DNA of 64,000 nucleotides from assembly GCA_017311185.1 (NCBI GenBank), contig JAESUZ010001528.1:1-64000 (forward strand), given 5' to 3'. This document shows positions 23,417-35,200 of the stretch, one piece after another (the stretch's first letter is position 1; every line of letters starts with the position of its first letter). The DNA comes from Proteles cristata cristata. Taxonomy: Eukaryota; Chordata; Mammalia; Carnivora; Hyaenidae. The translations under genes and the position numbers were made by a program. Under the pieces are notes generated by a model. It ran no database searches. It saw only the letters and a list, made by a program, of their open reading frames with translations, and had not been told where the DNA came from.

Positions 23417-23570
23417 ATGTATTGTTTTTGTATTGTCAGTCCCTCTGACTAAAGTGAAACCTCTATGAAGGCAGACACTTTGACTGCTACTCATCACAGT
23501 ATATCCAATGCCTAGAATAATGCTCAGTACTGAGTAGATGCTCAATAAATACTTGTTGGATGAGTGTGAT
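23417..23570 (+). repeat. L2 LINE relic, right (3') end
   Basis: 'gaaacctctatgaaggcaga' and 'gtagatgctcaataaatact' are the L2 3' terminus. This is the end of the L2 that hosts the full-length L1 and two SINEs. Confidence 0.85.
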
Positions 23571-24370
23571 CTAAAGGGCCCATAAACTTGTAGATGTGTA
23601 TTAAATCAAAATGTGCTATCTACTTAGCTGTACACCAGGTACCAGGACACACAGATGAATAAAACACAGCTAAAGTCTATGTTATAAATCAGAATGATAT
23701 TGATCTTAGACAAGAGGTATAGGTTAGGTGATGGGATAGAAGTACAGAGGAGAAAATGATTAATTACAAGTGGGAGATTTAAGGAAAGCTTCGTGAAGTA
23801 GGGAATAACTAAAAATGTCTAGCAACACTGATTTCAACTTTATCTTGTTTGGGCTTTGCAAAATAATCTTTTCACTCTGTGTAGTCCTAGCCACAATCAT
23901 TCAAGGCTTTTACCTTAAAACTACCAGAGGATCATTGGTTCACTCCTGCTCCCAAGAGTCAGCTGTTTCGATAGGTAACAGAAGCAAAGTAAGGGAGCTA
24001 ATTTTTACTAAACAGACAAGAAGAACCGGATGAAGAGTGACTACTCTGACCCCTGCTGTTCAGGAGGTTTTCTAGGCCTTTAAGCCCAGACACTTAGCCA
24101 AGTGATTTTTAAGTTGGAGACAAAAATAATTACTAAATTGCACAAGTTCTCATCTGGTGTCATGAAAATCCACAAGATCCAATCAACATTTTACTAGAGT
24201 TTTACACAAACATCAGAGAAATGTGCTGTGAAAATTCCAACAGTGTAAAAAGAAATGAAATTTAAGTATGTCAACATACATTGCCCATTTCCGCACTGTT
24301 GCTAAGATGGGAAACAAGAATTTGAAAGATTAACAAAGAGAGAGACCTAGAGTCAGGGGTGGGGGAGCGT
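23571..24370. other. Unique DNA, no gene recognised
   Basis: Possible weak L2-like text at 23630-23690, otherwise nothing recognised. A 72-codon open stretch at 23815-24033 has no motif. Confidence 0.4.
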
Positions 24371-24371
24371 G

Positions 24372-24471
24372 GTGAAAGGGAGAGAGAGAGAGGGAAGAAG
24401 AGGCAGAAGGAGAATGGGAGAGAGGGAGAGAAGGGGAGAAAGAGAGGGAGAGGAAGAGGCAGAGGAGAGAG
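24372..24471. repeat. Purine-rich (GA) tract
   Basis: About 100 bases of nearly pure G/A with agagagaga, gggaga and aggaagagg units. Several stretches read almost the same in both directions, which favours triplex-type structure. Confidence 0.85.
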
Positions 24472-24479
24472 ATATAAAA

Positions 24480-25236
24480 GGGGCATACCCTTTACTGAGA
24501 CTCCCTACTGTCTGAAAAGAAGTTTTTGCAGTAAATAGCTTGAAATATCCATGTTACCTCTCAGTATTAGATGACTTTTTGCTATCATTCACTTCAGAAC
24601 AGTGAAGTGACTCTAGTGTCTCAATGATATTCCACAATGGAGAGTTTTTGGTGACTCCTCCTTATCCCAGTTTGCACAGATTTTCCATATTGCATCCAAA
24701 CATCCCCAAGCCAGTCCACAATTTTGATTTTATTGCCATGTCCTGTTGAATAGGATGTTCTAAAACTAGTAATATCTCGCCAGAATTCATATACTGCTCT
24801 CTGCATCATTAATTCTATCCAGCAGGGTCAGGTTCCTGAACTAAAAATCCTACCACATCAGAAACTACTTATAACCAAACACTCCTTGTGAGTGAACACT
24901 AGATCATGTTTATACAATAGGCATCTTGTCCACATATAGTACCGTTTTCTCTGATATCTCACATATTACAATTTAAAAATTTTGTACACTGAATGGCTAT
25001 CCTTTGATTGTTGGCTTAGTCAGGGAGATCCATAATTTCTCTTGATCCCTGCCCAAAGTATTGATTTGTCCAGGAATCCTGATGATGCTATCAAAAACCT
25101 AGGTTCTTTCCCCATGTTTCTTCTCTCCTGTCCACAAAGTGGGCTTCCTCCTAAGGCTGGTTCCCCTCATAGACACAGAATGGTTGCTAGGAGCAATCCA
25201 TGTCACATACTATTTTGTTCACATCTAGCAGGAGAG
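24480..25236. other. Unique DNA, no gene recognised
   Basis: No repeat or coding frame that I can support. Old dispersed-repeat debris is possible but not nameable by eye. Confidence 0.4.
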
Positions 25237-25400
25237 AGGCGCCTGGGTGGCTCAGTCAGTTGAACATCCCATTCTTGATTTCGGCTCAGGTCGTAATCTC
25301 ACAGTTTGTGAGTTCTAGCCCCATGTCAGGCTCTGTACTAACAGCACGGAGTCGGCTTAGGATCCCCTCTCTCTGTCCCTCCTGTTTATGCATGCTCTCT
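25237..25400 (+). mobile_element. CAN SINE, 3'-truncated
   Basis: The head AGGCGCCTGGGTGGCTCAGT and body are clear, but the sequence ends in the CT-rich part with no AATAAA or A-tail before 'cagttatttccagtagct'. The 3' end was lost by a later deletion. Confidence 0.85.
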
Positions 25401-27986
25401 CAGTTATTTCCAGTAGCTGTCTCAAGAATGATAATATTCTTTGTCAAAAGCTTCTGGAAAATTTTTTACTGAGTCTCATTGTCCTGAAGTAGCCTACCTA
25501 ACCTGAACTTATAGTTGTGGAAGGGAGGATTGGCTCACCCCGACTGGAAGGTCAGCTCCCCAACCTTCATGTACTCTCTCGTAGTACAATGAGAATGAAA
25601 TTGGGGTGAGAAATATGGTGTCCACAATAGACTAGGGAGTCTGTTGTCTTACAAAAGTTCAGTCCTTCTTTTATAGTTATGGCCATTTAACTATAATTCT
25701 GTCAAGCTCTGCAAAGCAAAATAACTTCTGATTGATGAGCACCCATATTGCAGATCTGTAACCTGCACTCAAGCTTTTTTGTTTTATTTGTAGCAGTTTG
25801 GCTGGATTTACCAGCAGTTTTGTCTCCATGAAAACCCCCCTTAATTTGGTCATAAGAGAGAAGACACTCTCTAGTTCTTGCCTCAGAAAAGAGAGGCCAT
25901 GTCTACTCAACCCTATGGCTGCATAAAAGAAGGCATTAATTAACGTACTGAAGTTGGCCGGCTCCTGCAATGACCCTCATAGGTAGGAATGTTCGATTCC
26001 TCATCCTTCTGGTTACAGGATCTTCACTGCCCATGGAGCATCTTGGGTGGGTGGGTGGGTGGGGGTCATAAAGTGACTCCAGAAGGTTGATGTACTTTGT
26101 TGCTTTGGTGCTGAAATTGTAGTCACTTTCTTCTACACAGGCATAGTTTGAAAATGGCAGTTCACAGCTAATGTTACCCTGTTTGTAAAGATGTATACTT
26201 TACTGGATAATTTGGCATGTGGATGTATTTCGTTCATTCAAACACTTTATTTTATTTTATTTTTTTTTCATTCAAACACTTTAAAGCCCCTGAGGATGAT
26301 GTGAGAGGGAAAGTATCTCCCAGGATGTCTTAGGTGGTCTAGAAGCATCCTAAGAGTATTGCTCTGATGAGGCTGAGGCCTCTTATGGGAGGCTGTCACT
26401 GCAGGCATACTTGGGCATTCTCTGGGCACACACAGATGCTTCCAACAGAAAGCAACCAACAAATCCAACATGGTTCTCAATGGCCTTCAAGTCACAGAAA
26501 AAACTTCTTTCATGTCTGCTGGAATGTTCCACTTAGGCCTTTGCTACTCTCTCTGCTGGTGAAGGATGGCCATTTTTTTCTGATCCAGATCAATAATCAT
26601 CATCCTCAAATGGCAGGAAATTTTATATAGGTTGTTTGTTTTCCTGCTGTCCTTTTTCCAACATAGGGACAACTAGTTTAAATTTCAATGAAAAGTCTCT
26701 CTTAGATTGCACATTATCAACATCCTCTTTTATCCAGAAAAAAGGAGAAAATGTTTACTTATATTCCTGGCCATTGTTTCATCATGAAAAAAAGCTCTTC
26801 TTTATAGACATTTTATTCTCATAGGTCTTCACAATACAGATTTTATAGAATTGCTTTTTGGGCATTCTTTGATCCAAATATTTGTTCAAGACACTGCAAA
26901 CATCTCATGTGACCAAGTACCAGATTGTGTTATTACATATTAACTGAACCAGTGATGTGAACATCTCTGTAAGATCTCATATACAGCAATTGTAAAGCAC
27001 AGGGTCCTGGGTGAGCCCTGATGCAGCCCTGGGGGAAATCCTAAATAATGCTTTTGCCCTACCAAGCCATAAACTGAAAGAAGTCACAAAACATTTTATT
27101 TATTTCCAGACTTCCTTTAGAGTTGAACAGGCCAATTCCATCAAATGTGACTGTTTGCCTATTTCAAGTTGAAAGATCATTAACAAAAACAGAAAAAGAA
27201 AAGGGGGGGAAAAAGGCCTCCTCAGGACCTAATCAGGGGCTGCAGAGAATTTTCTTTTCTTAAGCCAAGTACTATTCTATCCAAGATCATGGGAGTCTTT
27301 CAGGATCATTCTGTTTGCTGGCAAATTAGTTAGAGATGAGATAATCAAAGTTTCTTTCTTTCTTCACCATCAGCTGAAGGAAGTCACCACTTGCAAAGCT
27401 TAGCCAAAAAGAGGATTAAAAGGCATATGCATAAGAACTAAGGAGCATTTTCCAAGAAGAGACAGTAAATTCCAAAGATAGGAGTGTCACTCAGCATCAC
27501 TGCACAGCATTGGTTTTATCTATTGGTGACAGATGTCTCAGTTGGCTTGAAATTGGACAAGCCAATAGTTTTTCAAACTGACTTAGAAAGTAGACCAAAA
27601 TTTTAAAAAAAGGATATATTTTGCTACTAAGCACAACCTACTTTCTACAATGATCTATGACTCTGAAATATCCTTCGATAATAAAAATTTGAGATTTGAA
27701 GTCTGTTTTTGAGTTTGCTATTGGACCATCATCCCACTCACTTAACATCAAAAGAAAGAACTTCATCATGACCCCATTGTATCTGCACCTCTGGCCTCAA
27801 CAGAGACCTGTCCTGAAACTCAGAAAGGATCTGAGCCATGATGATTGAGACCACAAGAAAAGTGACAATCATTTAGTGCCAAAATCTGCCTGATGAGTTT
27901 AAGAATGCCTTACGTGGAAGATTTTTTTTTTAATTTATTTATCGAAACTCTATGGAACATCTACAAAGTAATTTGGTGATAGATAC
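25401..27986. other. Unique or unassigned DNA, no gene recognised
   Basis: About 2.6 kb with no recognisable young repeat. Minus-strand open stretches at 25677-25970 (97 codons) and 26268-26480 (70 codons) show no domain that I recognise. A G-quadruplex motif lies at 26045-26065, and a decayed tail-like A/T patch at 26250-26270. Confidence 0.35.
26045..26065 (+). repeat. (GGGT)n tract, G-quadruplex motif
   Basis: Four GGGT units followed by GGGGG give five consecutive G-runs with single-base loops, the most stable type of G4 motif. Confidence 0.9.
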
Positions 27987-27997
27987 AAAAGCAGGAG

Positions 27998-28228
27998 GGG
28001 CGCCTGGGTGACTTAGTCGGTTAAGCGTCCGACTTTCGCTTGGGTCATGATCTCGCGGTTCGTGGGTTCGAGCCCCACGTCGGGCTCTGTGCTGACTGCC
28101 AGCTCAGAGCCTGGAGCCTGTTTCAGTCTGTGACTCCCTCTCTCTCTGACTTTCCCCTGCTCGCGCTGTCTCTCTCTCTCTCTCTCTCCTAGAAATAAAT
28201 AAAACATTAAAAAAATTATTAAAAAAAA
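27998..28228 (+). mobile_element. SINEC_Fc-type SINE with perfect TSD
   Basis: Full copy with head GGGCGCCTGGGTGACTTAGT, B-box GGGTTCGAGCCC and CTAGAAATAAATAAAACATT tail. Flanked by aaaagcaggag at 27987-27997 and 28229-28239. Confidence 0.95.
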
Positions 28229-28484
28229 AAAAGCAGGAGACACCACCTGGAATGAGGGCTACTGTTAACTTCAATTCTGAAAACAAGAAATGAAAAAAGC
28301 ATCCTTGCTTACAACTAGAAGTCTAAGAGACATTTTGGGTATTCAGTTCCATCTTCCCATCTTCTATAATCCAGGATATTTTGCACCTTCTGTAGAGAAG
28401 CCCCTAGGCAGTCTACACACTGGTTAGTGGCACAAAGTGTGGAACTTTGTGTGGAACTATTCCAGTGTGGAACTGGAATAAAGC

Positions 28485-28640
28485 CCAGCTTCTCCAATCA
28501 GTAGCTATAGGAGCTAGACAAGTATCTCTATACCTCAGTTCCCTCATCTATGAAATAGGAATAATACTACCACCAAACTCAAAGGGCTGTTGTGAGGATT
28601 ATGGAAAGTGCTTAGGATAATCTTTGGCATTTAAAATCAA
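28485..28640 (+). repeat. MIR SINE relic
   Basis: 'atacctcagttccctcatct', 'gaaataggaataatactac' and 'gggctgttgtgaggattat' follow the MIR 3' half. Confidence 0.75.
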
Positions 28641-28644
28641 CATA

Positions 28645-28870
28645 TATAATAACAATAATAATAAAATAAATAATAATATATTCAATAGTAATATATATTT
28701 AATGATCTATATATGAAATATATATTTCACATATAATATAATAATATAAATATATAGGTCATATATAATTATATATCTCATATATAAAAATGTTTTGTAT
28801 ATATAAAATATATATTTCATATATAAAATTACATAAATTTTACAGTAGATAATATTTAATATATATGATA
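28645..28870. repeat. AT-rich low-complexity tract
   Basis: About 225 bases of almost only A and T, with repeated 'atatatttcatatataa' and 'ataataataaaataa' units. It contains short self-complementary segments. Confidence 0.9.
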
Positions 28871-28924
28871 TAAAGCTAAATAAAATTACCCTGTTCTCTA
28901 AAATCACTCAAAAAATGAAGATAT

Positions 28925-29425
28925 CCCCAGGAGTGCTGATGCATAGGGGCACATGGACCCCTATGTTCATAGCAGCACTCTCAACAATAGCCAAATCATG
29001 GAAAGAGCCTAAGTGTCCATCAACTGACGAATAGATCAAGAAGATGGGGTTTATCTATACGATGGAATACTACATGCCAATGAGAAAGAATGAAATCTGG
29101 CCATGTGTAGCAACATGGATGGACCTTGAGGGTGGTATACTGAGTGAAATAAGTCAGGTAGAGAAGGACAGATACCATATGTTTGCAAGTATAGGTGGAT
29201 TAGGAGGAACTTAACGGAGGACCATGTGGGAGGAGAAGGGGAATAACAGTTGGGGAGAGGGAGGGAGGCAAACCATGAGAGACTCTTGAATGCTGAGAAC
29301 AAACTGAGGACTAATGGGGGTGGGGAGAGAAGAAGGGGGTGATGGGCATGGGGGAGAGCACTTGTTGGGATGAGCACTGGGTGTTATATGGACACCAACT
29401 TGACAATAAACTATTTAAGAAAAAA
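28925..29425 (+). mobile_element. 5'-truncated felid L1 3' end with TSD
   Basis: Begins in the last part of ORF2 ('atgttcatagcagcactctc') and ends in CTTGACAATAAACTATTT and an A-tail. Duplications 'gaagatatccc' (28918-28928) and 'gaaggtatccc' (29429-29439) flank it. Same family as the full-length L1 at 15.8-22.6 kb. Confidence 0.92.
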
Positions 29426-29439
29426 AACGAAGGTATCCC

Positions 29440-29865
29440 TCAAGTCCTAGAAAACAAATACAAAAGTAATGCACCTATGGATTATAAAAGGGATCTCAAT
29501 GTAGGAAACAAATAAAACTGCATAAAAAGTCTTATCTAGGGCTTATATGCTAGTAGCAATAAATTCACAAAAATATATGAGTAAAAGAAAAGTTTTTAAT
29601 GATCTAGATCTATCCAATGAAGGGTGAATTGCTACTTTCTTTAAAAAAGAAAATTCCTTTTTAGTATTGAGTATTCATTAAAATAATTTTATTAGCCTCA
29701 TAGCTTAATATAATAGGTACTCAGAAAATATTTATCATTGTTAATAATTATGATAGTAATAGCTCTCTCACAAACAAAATAATAAAATATCATTAGTAAC
29801 AACTAACATTTGATTGGGTCTTTACAAAGACCCATATATATATAATCCCATATATTATTTTGATA
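29440..29865. other. Unique AT-rich DNA
   Basis: No repeat or coding signal recognised. Confidence 0.4.
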
Positions 29866-29869
29866 GAGC

Positions 29870-29990
29870 AGTATAGCAATTTTGTAGGGACAATTGTATG
29901 TTCTTCTTTTTCTTAGATGGTAAAACCAACTCAAGAATGGAAAATGGCTTGCTAGAAGTTATACAGCTTGTAAGTAGGAGAGATGACCCT
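29870..29990 (-). repeat. Possible MIR relic
   Basis: 'aaaaccaactcaagaatgg' and 'gctagaagttatacagctt' followed by 'aagtaggagagatgaccctc' resemble an antisense MIR core. Short and decayed. Confidence 0.4.
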
Positions 29991-30159
29991 CAAATTCAGG
30001 TTCATGTTTTCTATACTGCAGAGAAGAAGCTAGACATGTTCCTAACAACTTAAGTCAAATTGTTATCACTGGTTTATAAGTGTTTGGTGGTGTTGATGTT
30101 GATGAAGGTAGGTAGAGCTGGAGCTTTTCTTTTATTCCTACCTCTGTGTTTCTTCAAAG

Positions 30160-30227
30160 TCACCAATGCAGCAGAATGAATATCAGATGAAAGCAATTCT
30201 TCGAGGAAATAAGCCTACATGGGCTAA
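30160..30227 (+). other. Candidate 68-nt coding exon
   Basis: A pyrimidine-rich run (about 30124-30155) leads to CAAAG with AG at 30158-30159. A donor CTAA|GTAAGT starts at 30228. Only one of the three frames is open between them. It encodes a plausible hydrophilic segment that begins SPMQQNEY, continues through MKAILRGN and ends KPTWA plus two bases of a split codon. The phase is 0 in and 2 out. No repeat is recognised around it. I cannot name the protein. It may be a real exon, a poison or cassette exon, or chance. No partner exon on this strand is identified in the window. Confidence 0.4.
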
Positions 30228-30295
30228 GTAAGTCTTTCTCATATTTCTTTCTGGTCACTACTATATAACCTTATCTTGCATGAGTCGGTGGTTAT

Positions 30296-30478
30296 TTTTT
30301 TTTTAAATTTTTTAATGTTTATTCATTTTTGAGAGAGACAGAATACAAACAGGGGAGGGGCAGAGAGAGAGAAGGAGACACAGAACCTGACACAGGGCTA
30401 TCAGCACAGAACCTGACGCAGGGCTCAAACCCACGAACTGGGAGATCATGACCCGAGCCAAAGTCGGCTCCCCGTTTC
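30296..30478 (-). mobile_element. CAN SINE, head-truncated
   Basis: Poly-T, GA-rich part and body are present, but the copy stops at 'agccaaagtcgg' without the CCACCCAGGCGCC head complement. Possible short duplication gtggttatt (30288) and gtggctatt (30480). Confidence 0.82.
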
Positions 30479-30479
30479 T

Positions 30480-31589
30480 GTGGCTATTAATGGCAATTGT
30501 AACCAATAGGATTACATATTTTATTTACCAAACATAACTCAAAATTATTTTGAAATCGTTTTTAAAAGTACATTCAGTTTCAAAGAGCAAATATTGGCTA
30601 AAAATCATGGACACTCAATATAGAAGGGAATTCTTAGAAAGGTTCCAGAAAATTTTGATCAAACACATCACTAAAATAAGAGCTATGTTCTGCTTCCACC
30701 TAGTATGTGAAGAACCAGGACGAGTATTGCTCCCACCCAATAGTGAGGGCTCAGGCAGTAGAACAAGAAAGCTGCCTAACTCCGAAGTAGAGACAAGCCC
30801 CTTCAAGGAGAATGGGACACACAGACTAGCTTGCTTATGGCAGAGTATGAGAAAAAGAGTTACTGGCTGCCATGCAACTGGGTAAGAAAAAATGAATTAA
30901 AAGTTTAACAAGTTGCTAAAGGCCAAATGTGGGCTAGTGTGACAGCAAAGAACTCCAGGGAGTCTCAGACACAAGAGAATTTTGCATTCCTAGCAGCTCA
31001 TCTCCCCGAACCACAAGAAAGAATGGGAGCAGATGGGATGAACACTGGAGACAGTCAGCTTCAGCACTGCATGTTGCAGAAAGGGATTGGCTCCCTTTGA
31101 AGACAAAATGATCTAATCTGGATCCCTTCCCAGGTCCTTAAGCCTTAAACCACTTGTGTGGGCAGGAAACCCTGTTGCTCTCTAACATGTAAATTACCCA
31201 TTAGTACTGGAGAAAGAGTTGAAAGGAAAAAGCCCTTCACCCCTGGGGAAGAAGCAGAAAATGTCCCAAGTGCACAATTCCACAGCTCATCATTGAGGTC
31301 TCCTCTCACTGGGGGAGAGCCAGGGACTCTTTTCTATCCATGACATGCCATGAATATAAGATGGCTGCCAAGAAAAGAGGGGACAGAAACATTGAGAAAT
31401 CCCTACCCCAGAGGCCGAGGCATGCTGGACCTAGCAGGGGCTGGGCTAGACAAGACAATAGTGTAAACAGAAGCCAGTTAGGAAGTGTGGCAGTAAGCCA
31501 GGGAGGAGGCAGTGATGGTGGCTTAAAGAAGGACTATAGTAGTGGTGATAACAAATCAGTAGATTTTCAACCAATTTCAAAGGTATAGC
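30480..31589. other. Unique DNA, no gene recognised
   Basis: No repeat assigned. Open stretches 30550-30885 (111 codons), 31158-31343 and 31340-31588 on the + strand have no recognised motif, promoter or splice context. Confidence 0.4.
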
Positions 31590-32225
31590 TTATATTTCTT
31601 GAAGGGTTAGATGTGGGGTGGAATAGAGTATCACAAATCTGCTTTGCCCTAGACAATCCCAGTTTAAACCTGCTGTCTGGGAATGACTGATCATAGCACC
31701 TCCATTCATTCTGAAAGTATCCTGGTTTGTACATTTATACAATAAATCAGATGGAGTCCTTAAGTTTAAAAGACAAAGAAGAGTCAAATATGTCTCCGAG
31801 TGTTTGGACTGACCATCTAAAAGGATAAAATTCCCCTGAGACAGGGAAGTCTTTGGGTGGTAAAGGAGGATAGGCAGGAGCTCAGTTTGGGAGGTGTTGA
31901 CTTTAAGATGTCCATGATACATCCAAGTAGAAAAACCAAATAGATAATCCGCTGTTCTAGTCTTTGTTTTGAAAGGACGAACTAGGCTGGAGATATGAAT
32001 TTGGTAGCCATAAGTATATTGATGGTACTTAAAGCAATTACACTGGATAAGATCACCATGAAAGTAAATGTACAAAGAGAAAAAAACAGGATCATGGGCT
32101 GAACCCTGGACAACTCTCACTTGGCAAGGGAAACTGAAAAGGCTCAGCTACTAAGGTAGGAAACAAACAAACAAACAAAAAACCAAGAGAATGTAATGTC
32201 TTGGAAACCAAGTGAAAAAGTGAAG
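31590..32225 (-). pseudogene. Fossil L2 LINE ORF2 (CR1-type reverse transcriptase)
   Basis: On the minus strand a 176-codon stretch is still open (32120 down to 31590). Its protein aligns by eye with the L2/CR1 RT palm and thumb: VQGSAHDPVFFSLYI (family VPQGS…GPLLFSLYI), then FKYHQYTYGYQIHISS where the family has a catalytic YADD box, then STWMYHGHLKVNTSQTELL (family STWMS.RHLKLN.SKTELL). The Asp pair of the box is lost, so it is a dead relic. The open frame is probably a coincidence of decay. More L2 text continues to about 32225 ('gtcttggaaaccaagtgaaa' on +). Confidence 0.82.
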
Positions 32226-35200
32226 GTCCTTTTTTCACCCTTATTATCATATACTTCTGATTTTACAGTAGGTCATACTCACCTTCCTCCAAATTAAGCT
32301 GTGTGAGCTTTAAAAAGTTTACAAGTATCTGGAAGACATATTCACCTTATTATGTGAGGCCAGATATGAACTGAGAGCTAACATGTTATATACTTGGGGT
32401 TTAGTCCAAATTCTATTAACTTACTCTGTAACTTGAAGTCATACAATTCTCTAATTTTCTAAGTTTTTAGTCTTTTACTCATTCAGCAAGTATTTGTTGA
32501 AGGCCTATAACTGCAAAGCCCAAGTGGGATCAATCCCTTATCACCTAATTATTAGGAGAGATGTGATAATGTAAATGTTTTGAAAAGTACACTGTGTAAA
32601 TATTCTACATGTTACACATGATTTTGCTGATTGTCCTTTTCCAAAGACTCTAAAATCCCAGGTGTGGTATAACCATATCTTTAGATATGATTAATACAGT
32701 CCTTTTCAAAACTGGAAGAATTACCAAGGACCTTCTCTCAACATGCGTTCATTAATTTTTATGTGAATGTCCAGTCTGTTGGTGTCAAGCCCTGCACTAT
32801 CTCTGGGAATACAAAGAAATCTAAAAGAAAGTCAAATGAACAAATACATACAATGCAGTGGGCTTTCCTAAGACTTTTCTCAGTAATCTCTCTTGACTGA
32901 GCTATGGTAAGATCTAGTTAAGAAACCATAGATGGTAAAATTTTATTCTTACTGACAAATTTAAAATATCTTAATAAATTGTGTACCAGAGAGGGAAACT
33001 GTCCACTTCTCACAATTTAGAATAGTTACAAAATCAAACTGCTTTAAAAACCTCCTGGAAACAAGTTGATTCCCTGACAACACTATTATCTTAAATGTTT
33101 CTTGACTGAAAGGTGAATAACTGTGTCCAAGAAAAATAATGCAGAAGAAAGCTGGAAATAAAGTGACAACAAAATTAAGGTATTAAAGCTCCAAAGATCA
33201 ACATCCTGACAGCTATTTCCAGGAGCACTCACCCCTCTAAGACAGAGCCAGAAATACTACCTTAGAATTCTCTTAGGAATTATCTGAAATTCTGCAGACC
33301 AGCCATTTTTGGGAGCTCATCCTCACTGATAAGAAACCAAATATTTTGCTGATTACATTAAGATTCCATCAGAACTGACAACCTCAGGAATGAGAAAGGA
33401 AGTGAAGGAAAGCGCCCTGCAAGGGTGGGATGGGGTGGTGTGAGGGGAAATGCATCTTCTCTTCCTGTGGCTCAGAAACAATTACTTTGTAACTAGAAAG
33501 CAAGAACTCATTAAAATTATAAAGAGACAAATGTTTGCCTTCCCAAGGGCTGGGTAAAAAGGGGGAGGAAGTAAATTCTGGAAGGAAAAATTAAAAGTCC
33601 AAAATGTAAGGCTTAAGGACTTCAAAAAGTGTTCAGCTGAATTAATAATCACAGCATTTTTATAATAACCAAAGTGCTGACTTCCAGGGTCTTCCTTTAC
33701 AGGTAATGGCACACACATAGAAAAGATAGAAATGGTTATTTCTCCAGAACAGTAAACTGCTTAAGTTTTCAAAGACCACAGCGGGGCTAATTATGTTTAT
33801 GACCATGGCTTTTAAAAAGGCAAACTAATTGACTGGCTTATTTAAGTAAGAAACTAGTTAGAAAAAATGTGCTTCTGACTCTCTACACTTCCCGTCTCCA
33901 CTCTTATCATTAGTTTGTTAAATTGGTGGTTGCTTGGTGTTGACCCCAGTTTCTGTTCTCTGCTAGATTGGGGATGTTGATTTAATAGGAGTTTAAGAAA
34001 AAAGATTGCATATTTCCTTTGAAAAATCCAATACATGTCACATTCAAACAATGACACTCCAAATTGATTTATAAGGCCAACCCATGTAATTTTCAAATAT
34101 GTGAATAGACCTCAAAGAATGAGATTGCTTTTTGCCTGATAGGCATGATTGCAGATGAGGTCTCCATTAAGACCATATCTTACCCTTAAGAAAATTTTAA
34201 ATGACACCCTAATAATAGTGAACTTACAAACATAAAATGTTAGCACTGACACGAGCCAAGTAAAATGTATAGTTAATGTATCACAGAAAGCTAACACTTT
34301 GCACTTCCAATGTCCCCTTTATCCAAACAAAAATTTTTAAAAATTTCAAAAGTAGGCAATCTCCCACATCTAGCATTATTGCTGTAATAAGCAATGTGAT
34401 GTAAATGCTGGAGAACCAAAGAAAATACTTTACTGGAGTACTTTAGCCATGGCTCTGGACCTTATGAAGTCTTCCAGGAAATACCCACTCATGCCAGGAT
34501 ACATGGTCAATGTGATGCAGAAGAGGATGAGATTTCAGAGACCCCAACACATCCATCTGCCATGTGTCCCCCACTAGCCTCTCATGATACCAAAAATTCC
34601 TCCCCACAATGCCCTCATTCAAAAGTAAAATATGAAACCTGGGAGGAAGAAATCAAGAGGTTATTATGACTAGCTAGTATGTGACTAGTTATAAGCAGCT
34701 GTCTCTTTCAAAAGAAAAGGGTATAAAATACCATATAGAGTTGTTGTAAGGGTTATAAGAATTAGTATATAAAAAGTATTTAGAACCATGCCTACGGAGT
34801 CTAGATACCAAATAAATTATATACATAAATATATGTATACATATATGTACATATATTACAATAATAGCTAGGAATATTGAATGGAAATCTGCTCTATGGC
34901 CTAGAGAGAATATGAATAAGGAAGAAACTCAAAGCACTATGAAACTCTCTGTCCTCCCTAGTGAGACTATGGGAAAGGTTTAAATGTGTGATAGTTTGTA
35001 GAGTTTACAAAAGAATAAATTATATACTATATTTTAAGTTGGCAAATCATGACCACAATTGCCCTTTTAGCCCTTTTTCTTCTATAGCTGTTCTCATTTG
35101 AAGATGAGACTTGAAGCTTTTGTGTGCCAATTTCCATATAAACACCTTATCTAAAAGGTGTGAAATGCATTAGAACAATATTTCTTTACATTATTAAAGA

